Counted from the first letter of the stretch, positions 45,240 through 54,876 are shown. The stretch: 57,898 nucleotides of DNA from Sedimentisphaerales bacterium (GCA_028277585.1 JANQFY010000051.1:1-57898), one strand, 5' to 3'. Numbers and translations are program-made. The notes: generated by a model from the letters alone, not told the origin.

Positions 45240-46153
45240 ATTCGCCGTCGCCCTTCGTCGAAGAGTCGCGCTTGATGCGACTATGCCAGACGCTCGGCCT
45301 CGAGTCGGTGGCTTGGTCCCTGCGCCGCTTGCACTGTCCGGTGGACAAGCGGGCTCTTGTCCTGGAGGTGGGTTCGGGCGGGAATCCCTACTTCCGCTCT
45401 AATGTTCTGCTCGATGCCTATGAAGAGACCCGCCAGCGGCACTGGGCCCCACTGGTCGCCGACCGACCCACGGTTCTCGGCTTCGTCGAGCGTCTGCCCT
45501 TCAAGGACAAGACGTTCGATTTTGTCATTGCCTCGCACGTGCTGGAACACTCTTCGGATCCAGTTCAGTTTCTCAACGAACTCCAGCGCGTGGCGAAGGC
45601 CGGCTACCTCGAGGTGCCGGATGCCTTCATGGAGCGCATCAATCCCTACCGTGACCACCGGCTGGAAATCACGGTGCGCGATGGCCAGTTGGTAATCCGC
45701 AAGAAGGCATCGTGGCGACCGGATGCCGAACTGGAGGAACTCCACAAGCATCGCGCCAGTGCGGTGATCGCAGGTGAATCCATACCTCGGCATCCCTTCG
45801 CTTTCCACGTACGCTACTACTGGCGGGACAAGATAGACTATACGATATTGAATCCGGAAGAAGACGCGGCGTGGGAGGCGCCGGCACCGAGTCAACGTCC
45901 CTTGCCTCCCGTGACCTGGAAGCAGCGCATTCGTCAGGCCGTACTGCGTTGGGCCCGACGGAGTTTCTCTCAGGGGCGGCGGAATCGCCGTCTGGCTCTG
46001 TTGGCTCTGCTGCGGTGTCCCGAATGCAACTCGAACGATCTGACCCGTTCCCCAGATAAGATCACTTGCAGCCAGTGCACCGCCGTCTTCTCGGTTCGCA
46101 ACGGTATTCCAATCATGAATTTGGCTGGATCGGCGGCCGGCGCACGGAGTTGA
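45236..46153 (+). CDS. SAM methyltransferase with C-terminal zinc-ribbon-like part
   Basis: A 305-residue protein. The methyltransferase part has VLEVGSGGNPYFRSNVLLDA (near 43), PFKDKTFDFVIASHVLEHSS and a late YLEVPDAFMERINPYRDHRL. The C-terminus carries a Trm112-like zinc ribbon with two Cys pairs (CPECNSNDL and CSQC, near 260-285) and the NGIPIMNLA ending. Here this domain is C-terminal; the other two cluster methyltransferases have it at the N-terminus. GTG start overlaps the previous stop. Confidence 0.78.
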   Translation: MNSPSPFVEESRLMRLCQTLGLESVAWSLRRLHCPVDKRALVLEVGSGGNPYFRSNVLLDAYEETRQRHWAPLVADRPTVLGFVERLPFKDKTFDFVIASHVLEHSSDPVQFLNELQRVAKAGYLEVPDAFMERINPYRDHRLEITVRDGQLVIRKKASWRPDAELEELHKHRASAVIAGESIPRHPFAFHVRYYWRDKIDYTILNPEEDAAWEAPAPSQRPLPPVTWKQRIRQAVLRWARRSFSQGRRNRRLALLALLRCPECNSNDLTRSPDKITCSQCTAVFSVRNGIPIMNLAGSAAGARS

Positions 46154-46163
46154 AATCGAGCAG

Positions 46164-47189
46164 ATGACCGATACCCTATTGTCCATTTGTATCCCCAGCT
46201 ACAACCGTCCCGACCAACTCGGACGCTTGCTGTCATCGGTAGAATGTTGTCCGGACCGAGTCGAGATCGTCGTCTGTGAGGACGTGGCGCCGAAGAGGGC
46301 GCAGGTTCGTGAAACGGTTGAAGCGTTTCGTGCCCGGACGGCCTACCGAGTCGTCTACCGAGAGAATGAAGCGAATCTCGGCTATGACGGGAACTTCAGG
46401 CGTCTGATCGAGACGGCTTCCGGTACGTTTGTGCTGTTCATGGGCGACGATGACAGATTCTGCGTCGGGGCGCTGGATGCCTATCTGGATTTCCTGGAAG
46501 AGAACCAGGATGTGGGCTATGTGCTGCGATCCTATTTGATGGAGCATCCTGACGGGGCCCTGGAACCGCACCGTTACCTTCAGGAGACCACGCGGTTCGA
46601 CCCCGGGCTCAAGACCTGCGCATGGCTGTACAAACGCAGTGTTGTTATCTGTGGTCTTACCTTCAAAAGGGACAGGGCGCTCAAGTGCGCCACCGCCGAA
46701 TGCGATGGGACGCTACTGTATCAATTGCATCTCGTCCTCGAAATCTGTTTGCGTGAGCCATCGGTCTACTGCACACTTCCCGTGGCAATCTGTGCGCCGA
46801 GCTATCGTGACGATACCGCACAATTCGGGACGGCTGCTCGAGAGAAAGATCGCTTTGACGTAGGCACGGTCACCGCCAGGAACTCGATCAATTTCACCAA
46901 GGGATTCTTTGAGATCAGTGAGGCGTTCGATCGTCGCCATGGGGTCGACAGCACGCGCCTGATTCGGCATGACCTGTCGAAGTATTCGTATCCCTTCCTG
47001 TCGATTCAGAGAAAGCGAGGGGCATTCAAGTTCCTTCGATATTCCATCTGCCTTTCGAAAGAGACCGAACTCAATGCGACGTGGCATTACTATCTCTATA
47101 CGCTGGCCCTGTTCTTGCTGGGGGACCGAGCGTGCGACTGGATGATACTGCTGATCAAGCGGCGACTTGGCTATACCCCGAACCTGTAA
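46164..47189 (+). CDS. GT2 family glycosyltransferase
   Basis: A 341-residue GT-A transferase. The N-terminus TLLSICIPSYNRPDQLGRLL, the region ENEANLGYDGNFRRLIETAS, and the DxD-like GDDD in FVLFMGDDDRFCVGALDAYL are typical of GT2. Some hydrophobicity at the C-terminus may allow membrane contact. It probably adds one sugar of the repeat unit. Its donor is unknown. Confidence 0.87.
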   Translation: MTDTLLSICIPSYNRPDQLGRLLSSVECCPDRVEIVVCEDVAPKRAQVRETVEAFRARTAYRVVYRENEANLGYDGNFRRLIETASGTFVLFMGDDDRFCVGALDAYLDFLEENQDVGYVLRSYLMEHPDGALEPHRYLQETTRFDPGLKTCAWLYKRSVVICGLTFKRDRALKCATAECDGTLLYQLHLVLEICLREPSVYCTLPVAICAPSYRDDTAQFGTAAREKDRFDVGTVTARNSINFTKGFFEISEAFDRRHGVDSTRLIRHDLSKYSYPFLSIQRKRGAFKFLRYSICLSKETELNATWHYYLYTLALFLLGDRACDWMILLIKRRLGYTPNL

Positions 47190-47240
47190 CCGACGTAGAC
47201 GACAGCGGAGACAACGACCATAGCGCTACGCCGTAATACG

Positions 47241-48452
47241 ATGCGACTGGGAATCGATGCATCCAATCTGCGTCAGGGGGGAGGCGTTACCCATCTGATC
47301 GAGTTGCTCCGCGCGGCGCACCCCGAAGAGCACGGTTTCGAGCACGTAGTTGTCTGGGGGGGCGCAGACACGTTGGACCGGCTGGAGGACCGGGCTTGGC
47401 TGAAGAAGGTGAGCGAGCCTGTACTGCAGGGGTCGCTGCTGGCGCGCCTGCATTGGCAGTGGCGTTCGCTGGCGTCCCGAGCGCGCCAGGAGCGGTGTGA
47501 CGTGTTGTTCATTCCCGGTGGCTGGCACGTCGGTGGATTCCGCCCGTTCGTGACCATGTCCCAGAACATGCTGCCCTTCGAATGGCGTGAGATGACTCGG
47601 TATGGTCTATCCCGTGCATTCCTTCGGCTCGTGCTGTTGCGCTGCCTGCAGTCCAGGACGTTTCGGGCGGCCGATGGTCTCGTCTTTCTGACCCAGTACG
47701 CACGCCGAACAGTTGGGAAGGCGATCGGCTCGCTTCCGGCTGAGACAGTAGTCGTTCCGCATGGCGTGCCGAGGCGATTCTGTCGCGCGCCGCGCGAACA
47801 ACGCTGTATTGAGGATTGCTCCGCGGAAAACCCATTTCGGATTCTCTATGTTTCAACCGTCGACGCCTACAAGCACCAGTGGCAGGTGGTTGACGCGGTG
47901 GCACGGCTGAGGGAGAAGGGGTATCCCCTACAGCTGATACTGATCGGGTCTGCCTATTCTTCAGCGCTCAAGCGATTGAAAGGCGCCATGCGCCGTCAGG
48001 TCGGATGTCAGCGCTGTGTCTCCTACCGGGGCGCGATTCCATATGCGGAGTTGGCTGACTCCTATCATCAGGCCGATGCTTTTGCCTTCGCCTCCAGTTG
48101 CGAGAACTTGCCGATTATCCTCCTGGAGGCGATGGCGGCCGGGTTGCCAATTGCTTGCTCTCAACGCGGCCCGATGCCGGAGGTGGCGCGCGAGGCGGTC
48201 GTCTACTTCGATCCGGAGGATCCTGGGGCCATGGCTCACGCGCTGGAGCAATTGATACTGGATCCTGTCTTGCGGGCAACGAAAGCGAAGGACGCCTTCG
48301 AGCGAGCAAGCCGCTATTCGTGGCGCGAGTGTGCTGAGCAGACCTTTCGTTTTCTCAGACAAGTCGTTGGGGACCAATGCACGGGTGTGAGGGAAGCCTG
48401 TCCAAGCGACACGGAAGGAACGCTGACGCCGCTCGCGGTGAAGAATGCATAG
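47241..48452 (+). CDS. GT4 family glycosyltransferase
   Basis: A 403-residue GT-B transferase. The N-terminus MRLGIDASNLRQGGGVTHLI is typical of mannosyl- or rhamnosyl-type GT4 enzymes. The family EX7E motif is present in SSCENLPIILLEAMAAGLPI (near 295). The C-terminal tail after about 380 looks unstructured. Start is the ATG at 47241; ribosome site is weak. Confidence 0.87.
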   Translation: MRLGIDASNLRQGGGVTHLIELLRAAHPEEHGFEHVVVWGGADTLDRLEDRAWLKKVSEPVLQGSLLARLHWQWRSLASRARQERCDVLFIPGGWHVGGFRPFVTMSQNMLPFEWREMTRYGLSRAFLRLVLLRCLQSRTFRAADGLVFLTQYARRTVGKAIGSLPAETVVVPHGVPRRFCRAPREQRCIEDCSAENPFRILYVSTVDAYKHQWQVVDAVARLREKGYPLQLILIGSAYSSALKRLKGAMRRQVGCQRCVSYRGAIPYAELADSYHQADAFAFASSCENLPIILLEAMAAGLPIACSQRGPMPEVAREAVVYFDPEDPGAMAHALEQLILDPVLRATKAKDAFERASRYSWRECAEQTFRFLRQVVGDQCTGVREACPSDTEGTLTPLAVKNA

Positions 48453-48497
48453 AGACCTCAACCAAGATGATGGCAATTTCTGCTGGGAGTGTGGTTC

Positions 48498-49523
48498 ATG
48501 TTCAGAGATAAGATTCTGCTGATTACAGGCGGAACGGGAACGTTTGGGAATGCGGTTCTGCGGCGGTTTCTCGACACGGAGATTGGAGAGATTCGCATCC
48601 TCAGTCGGGACGAGAAGAAGCAGGAGGATATGCGGCATCAGCTGCAAAACGCCAAAGTGCGCTTCTACATCGGAGACGTACGCAACTACGACAGTATCGT
48701 GCCCGCGATGCAGGGCGTGGACTATGTCTTTCATGCGGCGGCTCTCAAGCAGGTGCCCTCCTGTGAGTTCTTCCCGATCGAGGCCGTGCGGACCAACAGC
48801 CTCGGGGCGGAAAACGTCATGAACGCCGCCATGGCCAGTGACGTCCAGAACCTGATTGTGCTCAGCACGGACAAGGCGGTCTATCCGATCAACGCCATGG
48901 GGATGTCCAAGGCCATGATGGAGAAACTCATGATCGCCAAGGCCCGGATGTACGGTCGGTCCAGGACTATTCTGTGCGGCACGCGCTACGGCAATGTCAT
49001 GGCTTCGCGCGGCTCGGTCATTCCCCTTTTCATCCAGCAGATTCAGGAGGGTGGGCCGCTGACGATTACCGATCCTAACATGACGCGCTTCATGATGACG
49101 ATCGATGATGCAGTGGACCTGGTGTTATACGCCTTCGAACATGGCAATCCGGGTGACATCTTTGTGCAGAAGGCGCCCGCGGCAACCATTGAGACACTCG
49201 CCCTGGCGCTCAAGAAGCTGTTTGAGGCGGACAACGAGGTTCGTATCATCGGGACGCGCCACGGTGAGAAGCTCTATGAAACCCTGCTCAACCGGGAAGA
49301 AATGGCCAAGGCGGAAGACATGGGTGGGTACTTCCGCGTTCCGGCTGATGTTCGTGACTTGAACTACGCCTGCTACTTCAGTGAGGGGCAACGGTCGGTT
49401 TCCGAAATGGAGGACTACAACTCACACAACACGAAGCGCCTTGACGTGGACGGCATGGTGGATCTGCTGCTCAAGCTTCGGTGTGTCCAGGAGGCGCTTC
49501 CCACGGGAGGGCGAGTTTCATGA
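48498..49523 (+). CDS. capE: UDP-GlcNAc 4,6-dehydratase (5-inverting), CapE-type
   Basis: First enzyme of UDP-N-acetyl-L-fucosamine synthesis: dehydrates UDP-GlcNAc with inversion at C5. The 341-residue product has the Rossmann NAD(P) motif LLITGGTGTFGNAV (near 7), DVRNYDSI, FHAAALKQVPSCE, and an MxxxK motif (AMGMSKAMMEK) where most short-chain dehydrogenases have YxxxK, as in CapE. RHGEKLYETLLNREEM is also typical. I chose ATG 48498, with GGGAG 8 bases before. GTG 48489 is the alternative. Stop overlaps the capF start (ATGA). Confidence 0.93.
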   Translation: MFRDKILLITGGTGTFGNAVLRRFLDTEIGEIRILSRDEKKQEDMRHQLQNAKVRFYIGDVRNYDSIVPAMQGVDYVFHAAALKQVPSCEFFPIEAVRTNSLGAENVMNAAMASDVQNLIVLSTDKAVYPINAMGMSKAMMEKLMIAKARMYGRSRTILCGTRYGNVMASRGSVIPLFIQQIQEGGPLTITDPNMTRFMMTIDDAVDLVLYAFEHGNPGDIFVQKAPAATIETLALALKKLFEADNEVRIIGTRHGEKLYETLLNREEMAKAEDMGGYFRVPADVRDLNYACYFSEGQRSVSEMEDYNSHNTKRLDVDGMVDLLLKLRCVQEALPTGGRVS

Positions 49524-50668
49524 AGAAGGCTCTGATTACTGGAGCGGGCGGATTCATCGGTCGTAATCTCGCGGCGCGCCTGTCGCGCGTGGAGAACCTG
49601 ACCGTATTTCGCTATGACCTCGATAACAACGACAACGATCTACGCGAATGGTTGAGCCAAGCGGACGTCGTGTTTCACTTGGCGGGAGTGAATCGGCCGG
49701 AACGCCCCGATGACTATGACAAAGGCAATGCCGGCTTCACCGACGATCTGTGCCGGCTTCTGCGCGAACTCGGGCGGACGCCGAAGATCGTCATGTCGTC
49801 CTCGGTTCAGGCTGAGCTGGACAATCCCTATGGTCTCAGCAAGCGGCGCGCAGAGGACATTCTGAGGGCCTTCTCGAAGGATACAGGAGCCGCGGTCTCG
49901 ATCTTCCGACTCAAGAACGTCTTTGGCAAGTGGGGCCGTCCGAACTACAATTCGGTGACCGCGACGTTCTGCCACAACATTGCCCATGATCTGCCCATCT
50001 CCATTTCCGATCCGGCGCGAGAAATCGAACTGGTGTACATTGATGATGTTACCGCTCGGCTCGCTGAGGAATTGGACGATTCTCATGGGCTCGAGGCAGG
50101 CCTCGAGCCCGATGGGATTGCCGCGACTCGAGTTACGCTTGGCGAATTGGCCGGTCGCATCCAGGCGTTTCGCGAGATGAACGAGAGCCTGATGATTCCC
50201 GATTTCTCGGAACGATTCAACCAGCAGCTCTATGCAACCTATCTCTCCTATGTGGAGCCGATGAAACTCGAATACGGTTTGACACCTCGAACAGATGCCC
50301 GGGGTAGTCTGGCCGAGTTTGTAAAGTCATCGCATTTCGGCCAAGTCTTCCTCTCTCGCACGAATCCGGGCATCACGCGCGGCAATCACTACCACGACAG
50401 CAAGACGGAGAAGTTCCTGGTCCTGAGCGGCGAAGGACTGATCCAAATGCGCCACATCGAGAGCGATCAGGTTGTGGCCTATCGGGTGCGCGGTGAGGAC
50501 TATCGCGTGATCGATATTCCGCCGGGATACACGCATTCGATCACGAATGTCGGCGTGGACGAGATGGTGACGTTGTTCTGGGCGAGTGAGGTCTTTGATC
50601 CGGATTGCCCTGATACGTATTATCAAGCGGTGGCCCCCGTGCAGGAATATGTGGGGGAGATGGAATGA
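49520..50668 (+). CDS. capF: CapF-type bifunctional epimerase/reductase with cupin domain
   Basis: Second enzyme of UDP-L-FucNAc synthesis: C3 epimerisation by a cupin domain and NADPH reduction at C4 by an SDR domain. The 382-residue product has the SDR part (about 1-245) with [18 protein letters not shown] and YGLSK as YxxxK. The C-terminal cupin (about 270-375) has [19 protein letters not shown] with metal-binding His residues. Length matches S. aureus CapF (369). Both neighbours overlap through ATGA. Confidence 0.95.
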   Translation: MKKALITGAGGFIGRNLAARLSRVENLTVFRYDLDNNDNDLREWLSQADVVFHLAGVNRPERPDDYDKGNAGFTDDLCRLLRELGRTPKIVMSSSVQAELDNPYGLSKRRAEDILRAFSKDTGAAVSIFRLKNVFGKWGRPNYNSVTATFCHNIAHDLPISISDPAREIELVYIDDVTARLAEELDDSHGLEAGLEPDGIAATRVTLGELAGRIQAFREMNESLMIPDFSERFNQQLYATYLSYVEPMKLEYGLTPRTDARGSLAEFVKSSHFGQVFLSRTNPGITRGNHYHDSKTEKFLVLSGEGLIQMRHIESDQVVAYRVRGEDYRVIDIPPGYTHSITNVGVDEMVTLFWASEVFDPDCPDTYYQAVAPVQEYVGEME

Positions 50669-51831
50669 AGATCGCGACGATCATTGGCACCCGGCCGGAG
50701 ATCATTCGGCTGTCCCGGGTGATGGCGGCCTTGGATCGCCACCTCGAGCATGTTATCGTCCACACGGGGCAGAACTACGACTACGAGCTCAACCAGATCT
50801 TCTTTGAGGATTTGGAGATCCGCAAGCCCGACTACTTCCTGGAGGCGGCCGGGGCCACGACGGCTGAGACGATCGGGTTGGTCATCTCTCGCGCGGACGA
50901 CGTGCTGGCCCAAGTGAAGCCGGACGCCGTGTTGATTCTGGGCGACACCAACAGTTGTCTCGCGGCCATCTCGGCCAAACGCCGCAAGGTGCCGGTCTTT
51001 CACATGGAGGCGGGCAACCGATGCTTCGACCAGCGCGTGCCCGAGGAGATCAATCGCAAGATCGTCGACCACATCAGCGACATCAACATGCCCTACAGCA
51101 CCATTTCCCGTGAGTACCTGCTCCGCGAGGGGCTCCCGCCCGACCGCGTTATCAAGACCGGCAGTCCTATGTACGAGGTGCTTCATCACTATCTGCCCAA
51201 GATCCAGAGCTCGGACGTTCTGGCGCGGCTTGGCTTGAGCGATGAGGATTACTTCGTAGTGAGTTCCCATCGCGAGGAGAATATCGACAGCGACGAGCAG
51301 TTCGCCAAGCTGGTGACAGTGCTGAACGCCCTGGCCGCTCGGTACGAAAAGCGCATCATTGTCTCCACCCACCCGCGCACGCGCAAACGGATCGATGCTG
51401 GCGGCGTCACACTCAGGCCCGAAGTCGAACTGCTCAAGCCGCTGGGGCTTTGTGATTACGTCCATCTGCAACTGCATGCCAAGGCCTCGCTTTCGGACAG
51501 CGGCACGATCACGGAAGAGGCGTCGATTCTCAATTTCCCCGCGCTGAACATTCGCAACGCTCATGAGCGTCCGGAGGGAATGGAAGAGGGTGCGGTGATG
51601 ATGACGGGATTGGAGTTGAATCGCGTAATGGAGGGGCTGAACGTCCTGGAGACGCAGCGGCGTGGGGAGCGGCGCGCGCTGCGTCCGGTGAACGACTACG
51701 AGGCGCCGAACGTTTCCGAGAAGGTGGTGCGAATCATTCTCAGCTACGTGGACTATGTCAATCGTGTCGTGTGGCGTAAGCCCGCGGCTGCATTGGAGGC
51801 GTTCGACGATGAAAAAGGTGCACTGGCATGA
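50665..51831 (+). CDS. capG: UDP-GlcNAc 2-epimerase family protein, CapG-type
   Basis: Third enzyme: C2 epimerisation giving UDP-N-acetyl-L-fucosamine. The 388-residue product has the non-hydrolysing epimerase start [20 protein letters not shown], then [20 protein letters not shown] and [21 protein letters not shown] plain WecB-type UDP-GlcNAc epimerase is possible by fold. Order after capE and capF with ATGA overlaps makes CapG/WbjD far more likely. Confidence 0.92.
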   Translation: MKIATIIGTRPEIIRLSRVMAALDRHLEHVIVHTGQNYDYELNQIFFEDLEIRKPDYFLEAAGATTAETIGLVISRADDVLAQVKPDAVLILGDTNSCLAAISAKRRKVPVFHMEAGNRCFDQRVPEEINRKIVDHISDINMPYSTISREYLLREGLPPDRVIKTGSPMYEVLHHYLPKIQSSDVLARLGLSDEDYFVVSSHREENIDSDEQFAKLVTVLNALAARYEKRIIVSTHPRTRKRIDAGGVTLRPEVELLKPLGLCDYVHLQLHAKASLSDSGTITEEASILNFPALNIRNAHERPEGMEEGAVMMTGLELNRVMEGLNVLETQRRGERRALRPVNDYEAPNVSEKVVRIILSYVDYVNRVVWRKPAAALEAFDDEKGALA

Positions 51832-52274
51832 CAGCGTCCGAAACTGGACCTCATCTCATTGAAGGGGGGCGCCACGCTGATGCTCGCGGCACCGTATCAT
51901 TTGTCAATGGCTTCGACTTCAAGGGGGTGGACCGCTTCTATATCATCCGGCCCTCTCGCCCGCACGAGCCGCGTGGCTGGGTGGGACACCGTCGTGAGAG
52001 GAAGTGGTTTTTCCCTGTCCAGGGGAGTGTTGTGGTAGCGGTTGTGAAGCCCGATGACTGGAGCAAACCGTCGCCGCGACAGGTGGTAGAGCGCTTCATT
52101 CTGTCTGCCGAGAACCCCAGTGTTCTGGCCGTCCCACCGGGGTACGCGACCGGCAGCGCCGGCCTTAGTGTTGGGGCTGCCTTGATGGTTTTCTCGTCGG
52201 GACGAGTTGAGGACGCTCAAGCGGATGACTATCGCTTTCCGACCGAGACATGGGCTATCATGGAGCAGGAGTGA
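51828..52274 (+). CDS. Cupin-fold sugar epimerase/isomerase-like protein
   Basis: A 148-residue cupin similar to WxcM/FdtA-type sugar 3,4-ketoisomerases. [20 protein letters not shown] and [13 protein letters not shown] form the beta-barrel pattern, with His in the metal or active site. Similar small cupins often follow capEFG genes. Its role here is unclear: it may tune the FucNAc pathway or act on another sugar. The start overlaps the capG stop (ATGA). Confidence 0.65.
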   Translation: MTASETGPHLIEGGRHADARGTVSFVNGFDFKGVDRFYIIRPSRPHEPRGWVGHRRERKWFFPVQGSVVVAVVKPDDWSKPSPRQVVERFILSAENPSVLAVPPGYATGSAGLSVGAALMVFSSGRVEDAQADDYRFPTETWAIMEQE

Positions 52275-52290
52275 TCATCCGGATTGGCTT

Positions 52291-53481
52291 ATGAGAGAGT
52301 TGTTCTTCTTCACCGAATTCTATCATCCCGTCCAGAACACCACGGGATACTATCTAACCAAGATCATCCACGCGGCCGAACGCCTCGGGGCCCCGGTGAA
52401 CGTCTATTGTGCTGTTCCCGGGAGTGAAGAACTATCTGCGTCGCAGTGCTTCATGGTCAATCGCATTCGCGCCGGTAACTGTGACAAGAGGGCAACGGTT
52501 CGGCGGATTCTGAAGCAGCTGTGCATCGCCCTGAAGTTTGTGATGCGCGCGATCCCCCGAGTGCGGCGTGGTGACATCGTCTTCGCAGTTACGAATCCAG
52601 CCATCCTGATGGTGGCTCTGGCTCTTCTCAGGAGGCTCAGGCCTTTCCAGTACGTCCTGTTGGTGTACGACGTTCATCCGGAGAACCTGATCCCCGCTGG
52701 CTTGGCGAAACGCGACTCCTGGCGATACCGCGTGGCGACGAGATGCTTCAACTGGGCATACCGCTGCGCTGATGAATTAATCGTCATCGGCCGCGATATG
52801 GAGGAGGTCGTTCGCGAGAAGGTTGGTCCGGCGTGTCATATCACACGGATTCCCAATTGGGCTGATGTCGACGCGGTCAAGCCTGAGCCCAAAGAACAGA
52901 ATGAACTCATTGTGGCGCACGAACTGCAAGACAAGACCGTGTTTCTCTTCGCGGGCAATCTGGGGCGAGTGCAGGGAATCGCAAACCTGCTCGAGGCCAT
53001 CCGTAGCACGACAAGTCCGTCGGCGGCCTTTCTCTTTGTTGGCGATGGTGTGTTTCGCCCTGAGATAGAGAGATTCGTTCTGGACCATCCCGAGAAGGAC
53101 GTCATTCATCTCGGCCCTTTGCCGATGTCGGCTCAGCAGTCGTTTCTCAACGCTTGCGATGTGGCATTTGTTACCTTGGATGACGCCATGTATGGACTCG
53201 GCGTGCCGAGCAAATCCTATTTCGCCATGGCTGCCGGTAAGCCACTGCTGGTGGTTGCCGATGCGGAATCGGAGATCGGTCGCGTGGTCGAGGAAGAGGG
53301 CATCGGTTGGGTCATTCCCCCAAATCAGCCGCAGGTGCTGGCCAGGCGAATCGAGGAGATTTGCTCGGAGTCTGGGGTGACAGACAAAGGAGTGCGTGCC
53401 CGCGGAGTGGCCGAACGCCGCTTCTCGGAGGAGGTCGTCTTGTCTCGGTATGCCGACTACTTCAAGACATTGATCGAGTAG
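52291..53481 (+). CDS. WbuB-like GT4 glycosyltransferase
   Basis: A 396-residue GT-B enzyme resembling WbuB, the L-FucNAc transferase of E. coli O26. The start LFFFTEFYHPVQNTTGYYLT, DIVFAVTNPAILMVALALLR, and the C-terminal GLGVPSKSYFAMAAGKPLLV block are typical. Position right after the UDP-FucNAc genes supports FucNAc transfer, although this is inference. I chose ATG 52291; an upstream in-frame start lies inside the cupin gene. Confidence 0.85.
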   Translation: MRELFFFTEFYHPVQNTTGYYLTKIIHAAERLGAPVNVYCAVPGSEELSASQCFMVNRIRAGNCDKRATVRRILKQLCIALKFVMRAIPRVRRGDIVFAVTNPAILMVALALLRRLRPFQYVLLVYDVHPENLIPAGLAKRDSWRYRVATRCFNWAYRCADELIVIGRDMEEVVREKVGPACHITRIPNWADVDAVKPEPKEQNELIVAHELQDKTVFLFAGNLGRVQGIANLLEAIRSTTSPSAAFLFVGDGVFRPEIERFVLDHPEKDVIHLGPLPMSAQQSFLNACDVAFVTLDDAMYGLGVPSKSYFAMAAGKPLLVVADAESEIGRVVEEEGIGWVIPPNQPQVLARRIEEICSESGVTDKGVRARGVAERRFSEEVVLSRYADYFKTLIE

Positions 53482-53698
53482 CGGTGGCCCGTGTCACGTT
53501 ATCGGCGCGAGGCGAAGGTCTGGTCTCATAACGTTCGCAGCGAGACGTGGCGCGAGTGGCCCTTCACGCAATTCACTGTCTCTAGATGAGAGGGTAATCG
53601 TTTTATGCATACCATGTAAGCCGCTTTCTCGGAAGGGGTTAGGCTGTTCCAGTCGGGTCTTTATGCGCTCGGCTTGAGTGAATGTGAGCCGTTAGGGC

Positions 53699-53727
53699 TT
53701 GACTTTCTTCCTGGAAATCGGTATACT
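53699..53727 (+). promoter_or_regulatory. Sigma-70-type promoter of the PEP-CTERM-type gene
   Basis: TTGACT (53699-53704), a 17-base spacer, then TATACT (53722-53727): five of six matches in each hexamer. Start point near 53734, leaving a long leader of about 163 bases. The 53482-53698 part holds one 7-bp inverted repeat (ACGTTAT at 53496, ATAACGT at 53528) and nothing else I can name. Confidence 0.75.
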
Positions 53728-53896
53728 CACCTTTGTCGCTAGATCGGGGCGGTTGCTGCACGCAGGCTTCTGGGGGACGCGTGAAGCGAGGTTAGCGATT
53801 CACTCAGGGAGGGCCCAACGTACTCATAGGTGGTAGACATCCCCGTGTAGCTAGGGGGGCAAATTGGGATGTTGTTTTCGAGAGAGGGTGAATCAG

Positions 53897-54511
53897 ATGA
53901 ACAGAGCGCTTATTCTGGGTATCGGTGCGGTCGTTGTTGGGTTGTTTGTCAGTAGTCCAGTGATGGCCGGTGTCACAACGTTTGACGATGTCACGTCAGC
54001 AAACTTCAGTCCAACTATACCTAATGGCTACGAGGGATTCAACTGGGATAACCTCGGCGTGTTGCACGCGGAGAATCTCATCGGTGATCCTTCAGGGTAC
54101 ATGAACAGCGTTGTTTCGGGTGACTATGTCGCCTTCAACGGCGACGGGAATTCCGCCGCGTTCTCAGGCGATACCTTCAATCTCATCGGAGCCCATTTCA
54201 CGGCGGCTTGGCGGAACGGTTTGTTGGTCGAGGTCACCGGCTTTCGGGCAGGGGCGCCGGTGTATGGCACCAGATTCACGGTCGACACGACGGGGCCGCT
54301 CTGGGTGGAATTCAACTGGGGGCATATTGACCAAGTAAGGTTCGCGTCGTCGGGCGGCGTTCTTGCCTTCGATGAGCGTCCGACCGGCGGTACGCAATTT
54401 GCCATGGACAATCTGACGACCGGACCGGCGGCGCCGGCTCCGGGCGCGGTTCTCCTCGCCAGCCTAGGCGCAGGTGCGGTGGGGTGGATGCGGCGTCGCC
54501 GAACACTGTAG
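53897..54511 (+). CDS. Secreted protein with PEP-CTERM-type sorting tail
   Basis: A 204-residue secreted protein. Signal peptide about 1-23, cleaved near SPVMA. The body (about 25-175) is rich in Gly, Phe, Asn and Asp and resembles small beta-sandwich secreted proteins. The C-terminus has PAPAPGAVLLASLGAGAVGW (a PAP variant of PEP) and the basic tail MRRRRTL. This is the exosortase sorting signal layout seen in planctomycetes. GAGAGGG supports the ATG at 53897. An exosortase gene is not in the window. Function is unknown. PEP-CTERM systems often accompany exopolysaccharide clusters. Confidence 0.83.
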   Translation: MNRALILGIGAVVVGLFVSSPVMAGVTTFDDVTSANFSPTIPNGYEGFNWDNLGVLHAENLIGDPSGYMNSVVSGDYVAFNGDGNSAAFSGDTFNLIGAHFTAAWRNGLLVEVTGFRAGAPVYGTRFTVDTTGPLWVEFNWGHIDQVRFASSGGVLAFDERPTGGTQFAMDNLTTGPAAPAPGAVLLASLGAGAVGWMRRRRTL

Positions 54512-54575
54512 CACAGTTGGCACGGTTCTTTGGCCACACGAGCGGGACTGTTGCTTGTGTGAATTGTTGAGATAG

Positions 54576-54618
54576 AATAGGCCGGTAGGTTCACTGATGG
54601 ACCTGTTGGCCTATTTTT
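54576..54618 (+). terminator. Intrinsic terminator of the PEP-CTERM-type gene
   Basis: AATAGGCC (54576-54583) pairs with GGCCTATT (54608-54615), with a shorter inner stem (AGGT with ACCT), followed by a T run (54614-54618). It lies 65 bases after the stop codon. This is the clearest intrinsic terminator in the window. Confidence 0.8.
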
Positions 54619-54773
54619 ACAGGGTCTGCTCTTCTGGCTCGCTCAGAGAGGTTCCGATTCTCTGGAGTACGTTTACCACGTCATTTGACGCTGTCAGAGT
54701 GTCCGAAGCAGGATTCGTGACGGTATAGGTGGCGTGGTCCTGGTCTGCAAGCTAATGACCTAATGCTTTCGAC

Positions 54774-54801
54774 TTGCTTTGGCCGATGTAGGTAGTATAA
54801 T
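54774..54801 (+). promoter_or_regulatory. Sigma-70-type promoter of the sugar transferase gene
   Basis: A perfect TATAAT -10 (54796-54801) with a weak -35, TTGCTT (54774-54779), at 16 bases. The start point would be near 54808, about 70 bases before the gene. Other bases from 54619 to 54773 show nothing I can name. Confidence 0.6.
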
Positions 54802-54876
54802 CCCGTCGAACGTGGTTTCTGGGGTCGGCAGGGGGGCTGGCAAGGACGGTATATTACTGAGGCGCATGCAAGCAAC

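Noticed and set aside
53734..53896. A cyclic di-GMP riboswitch in the long leader of the PEP-CTERM-type gene
   Set aside because: I looked for the conserved GEMM sequence blocks and did not find them. Only a short match to the flagellin leader remains.
54518..54533. A sigma-54-like TGGCACG element after the PEP-CTERM-type gene
   Set aside because: The -12 part reads TTTGG rather than TTGC, and a terminator follows with no gene in range.
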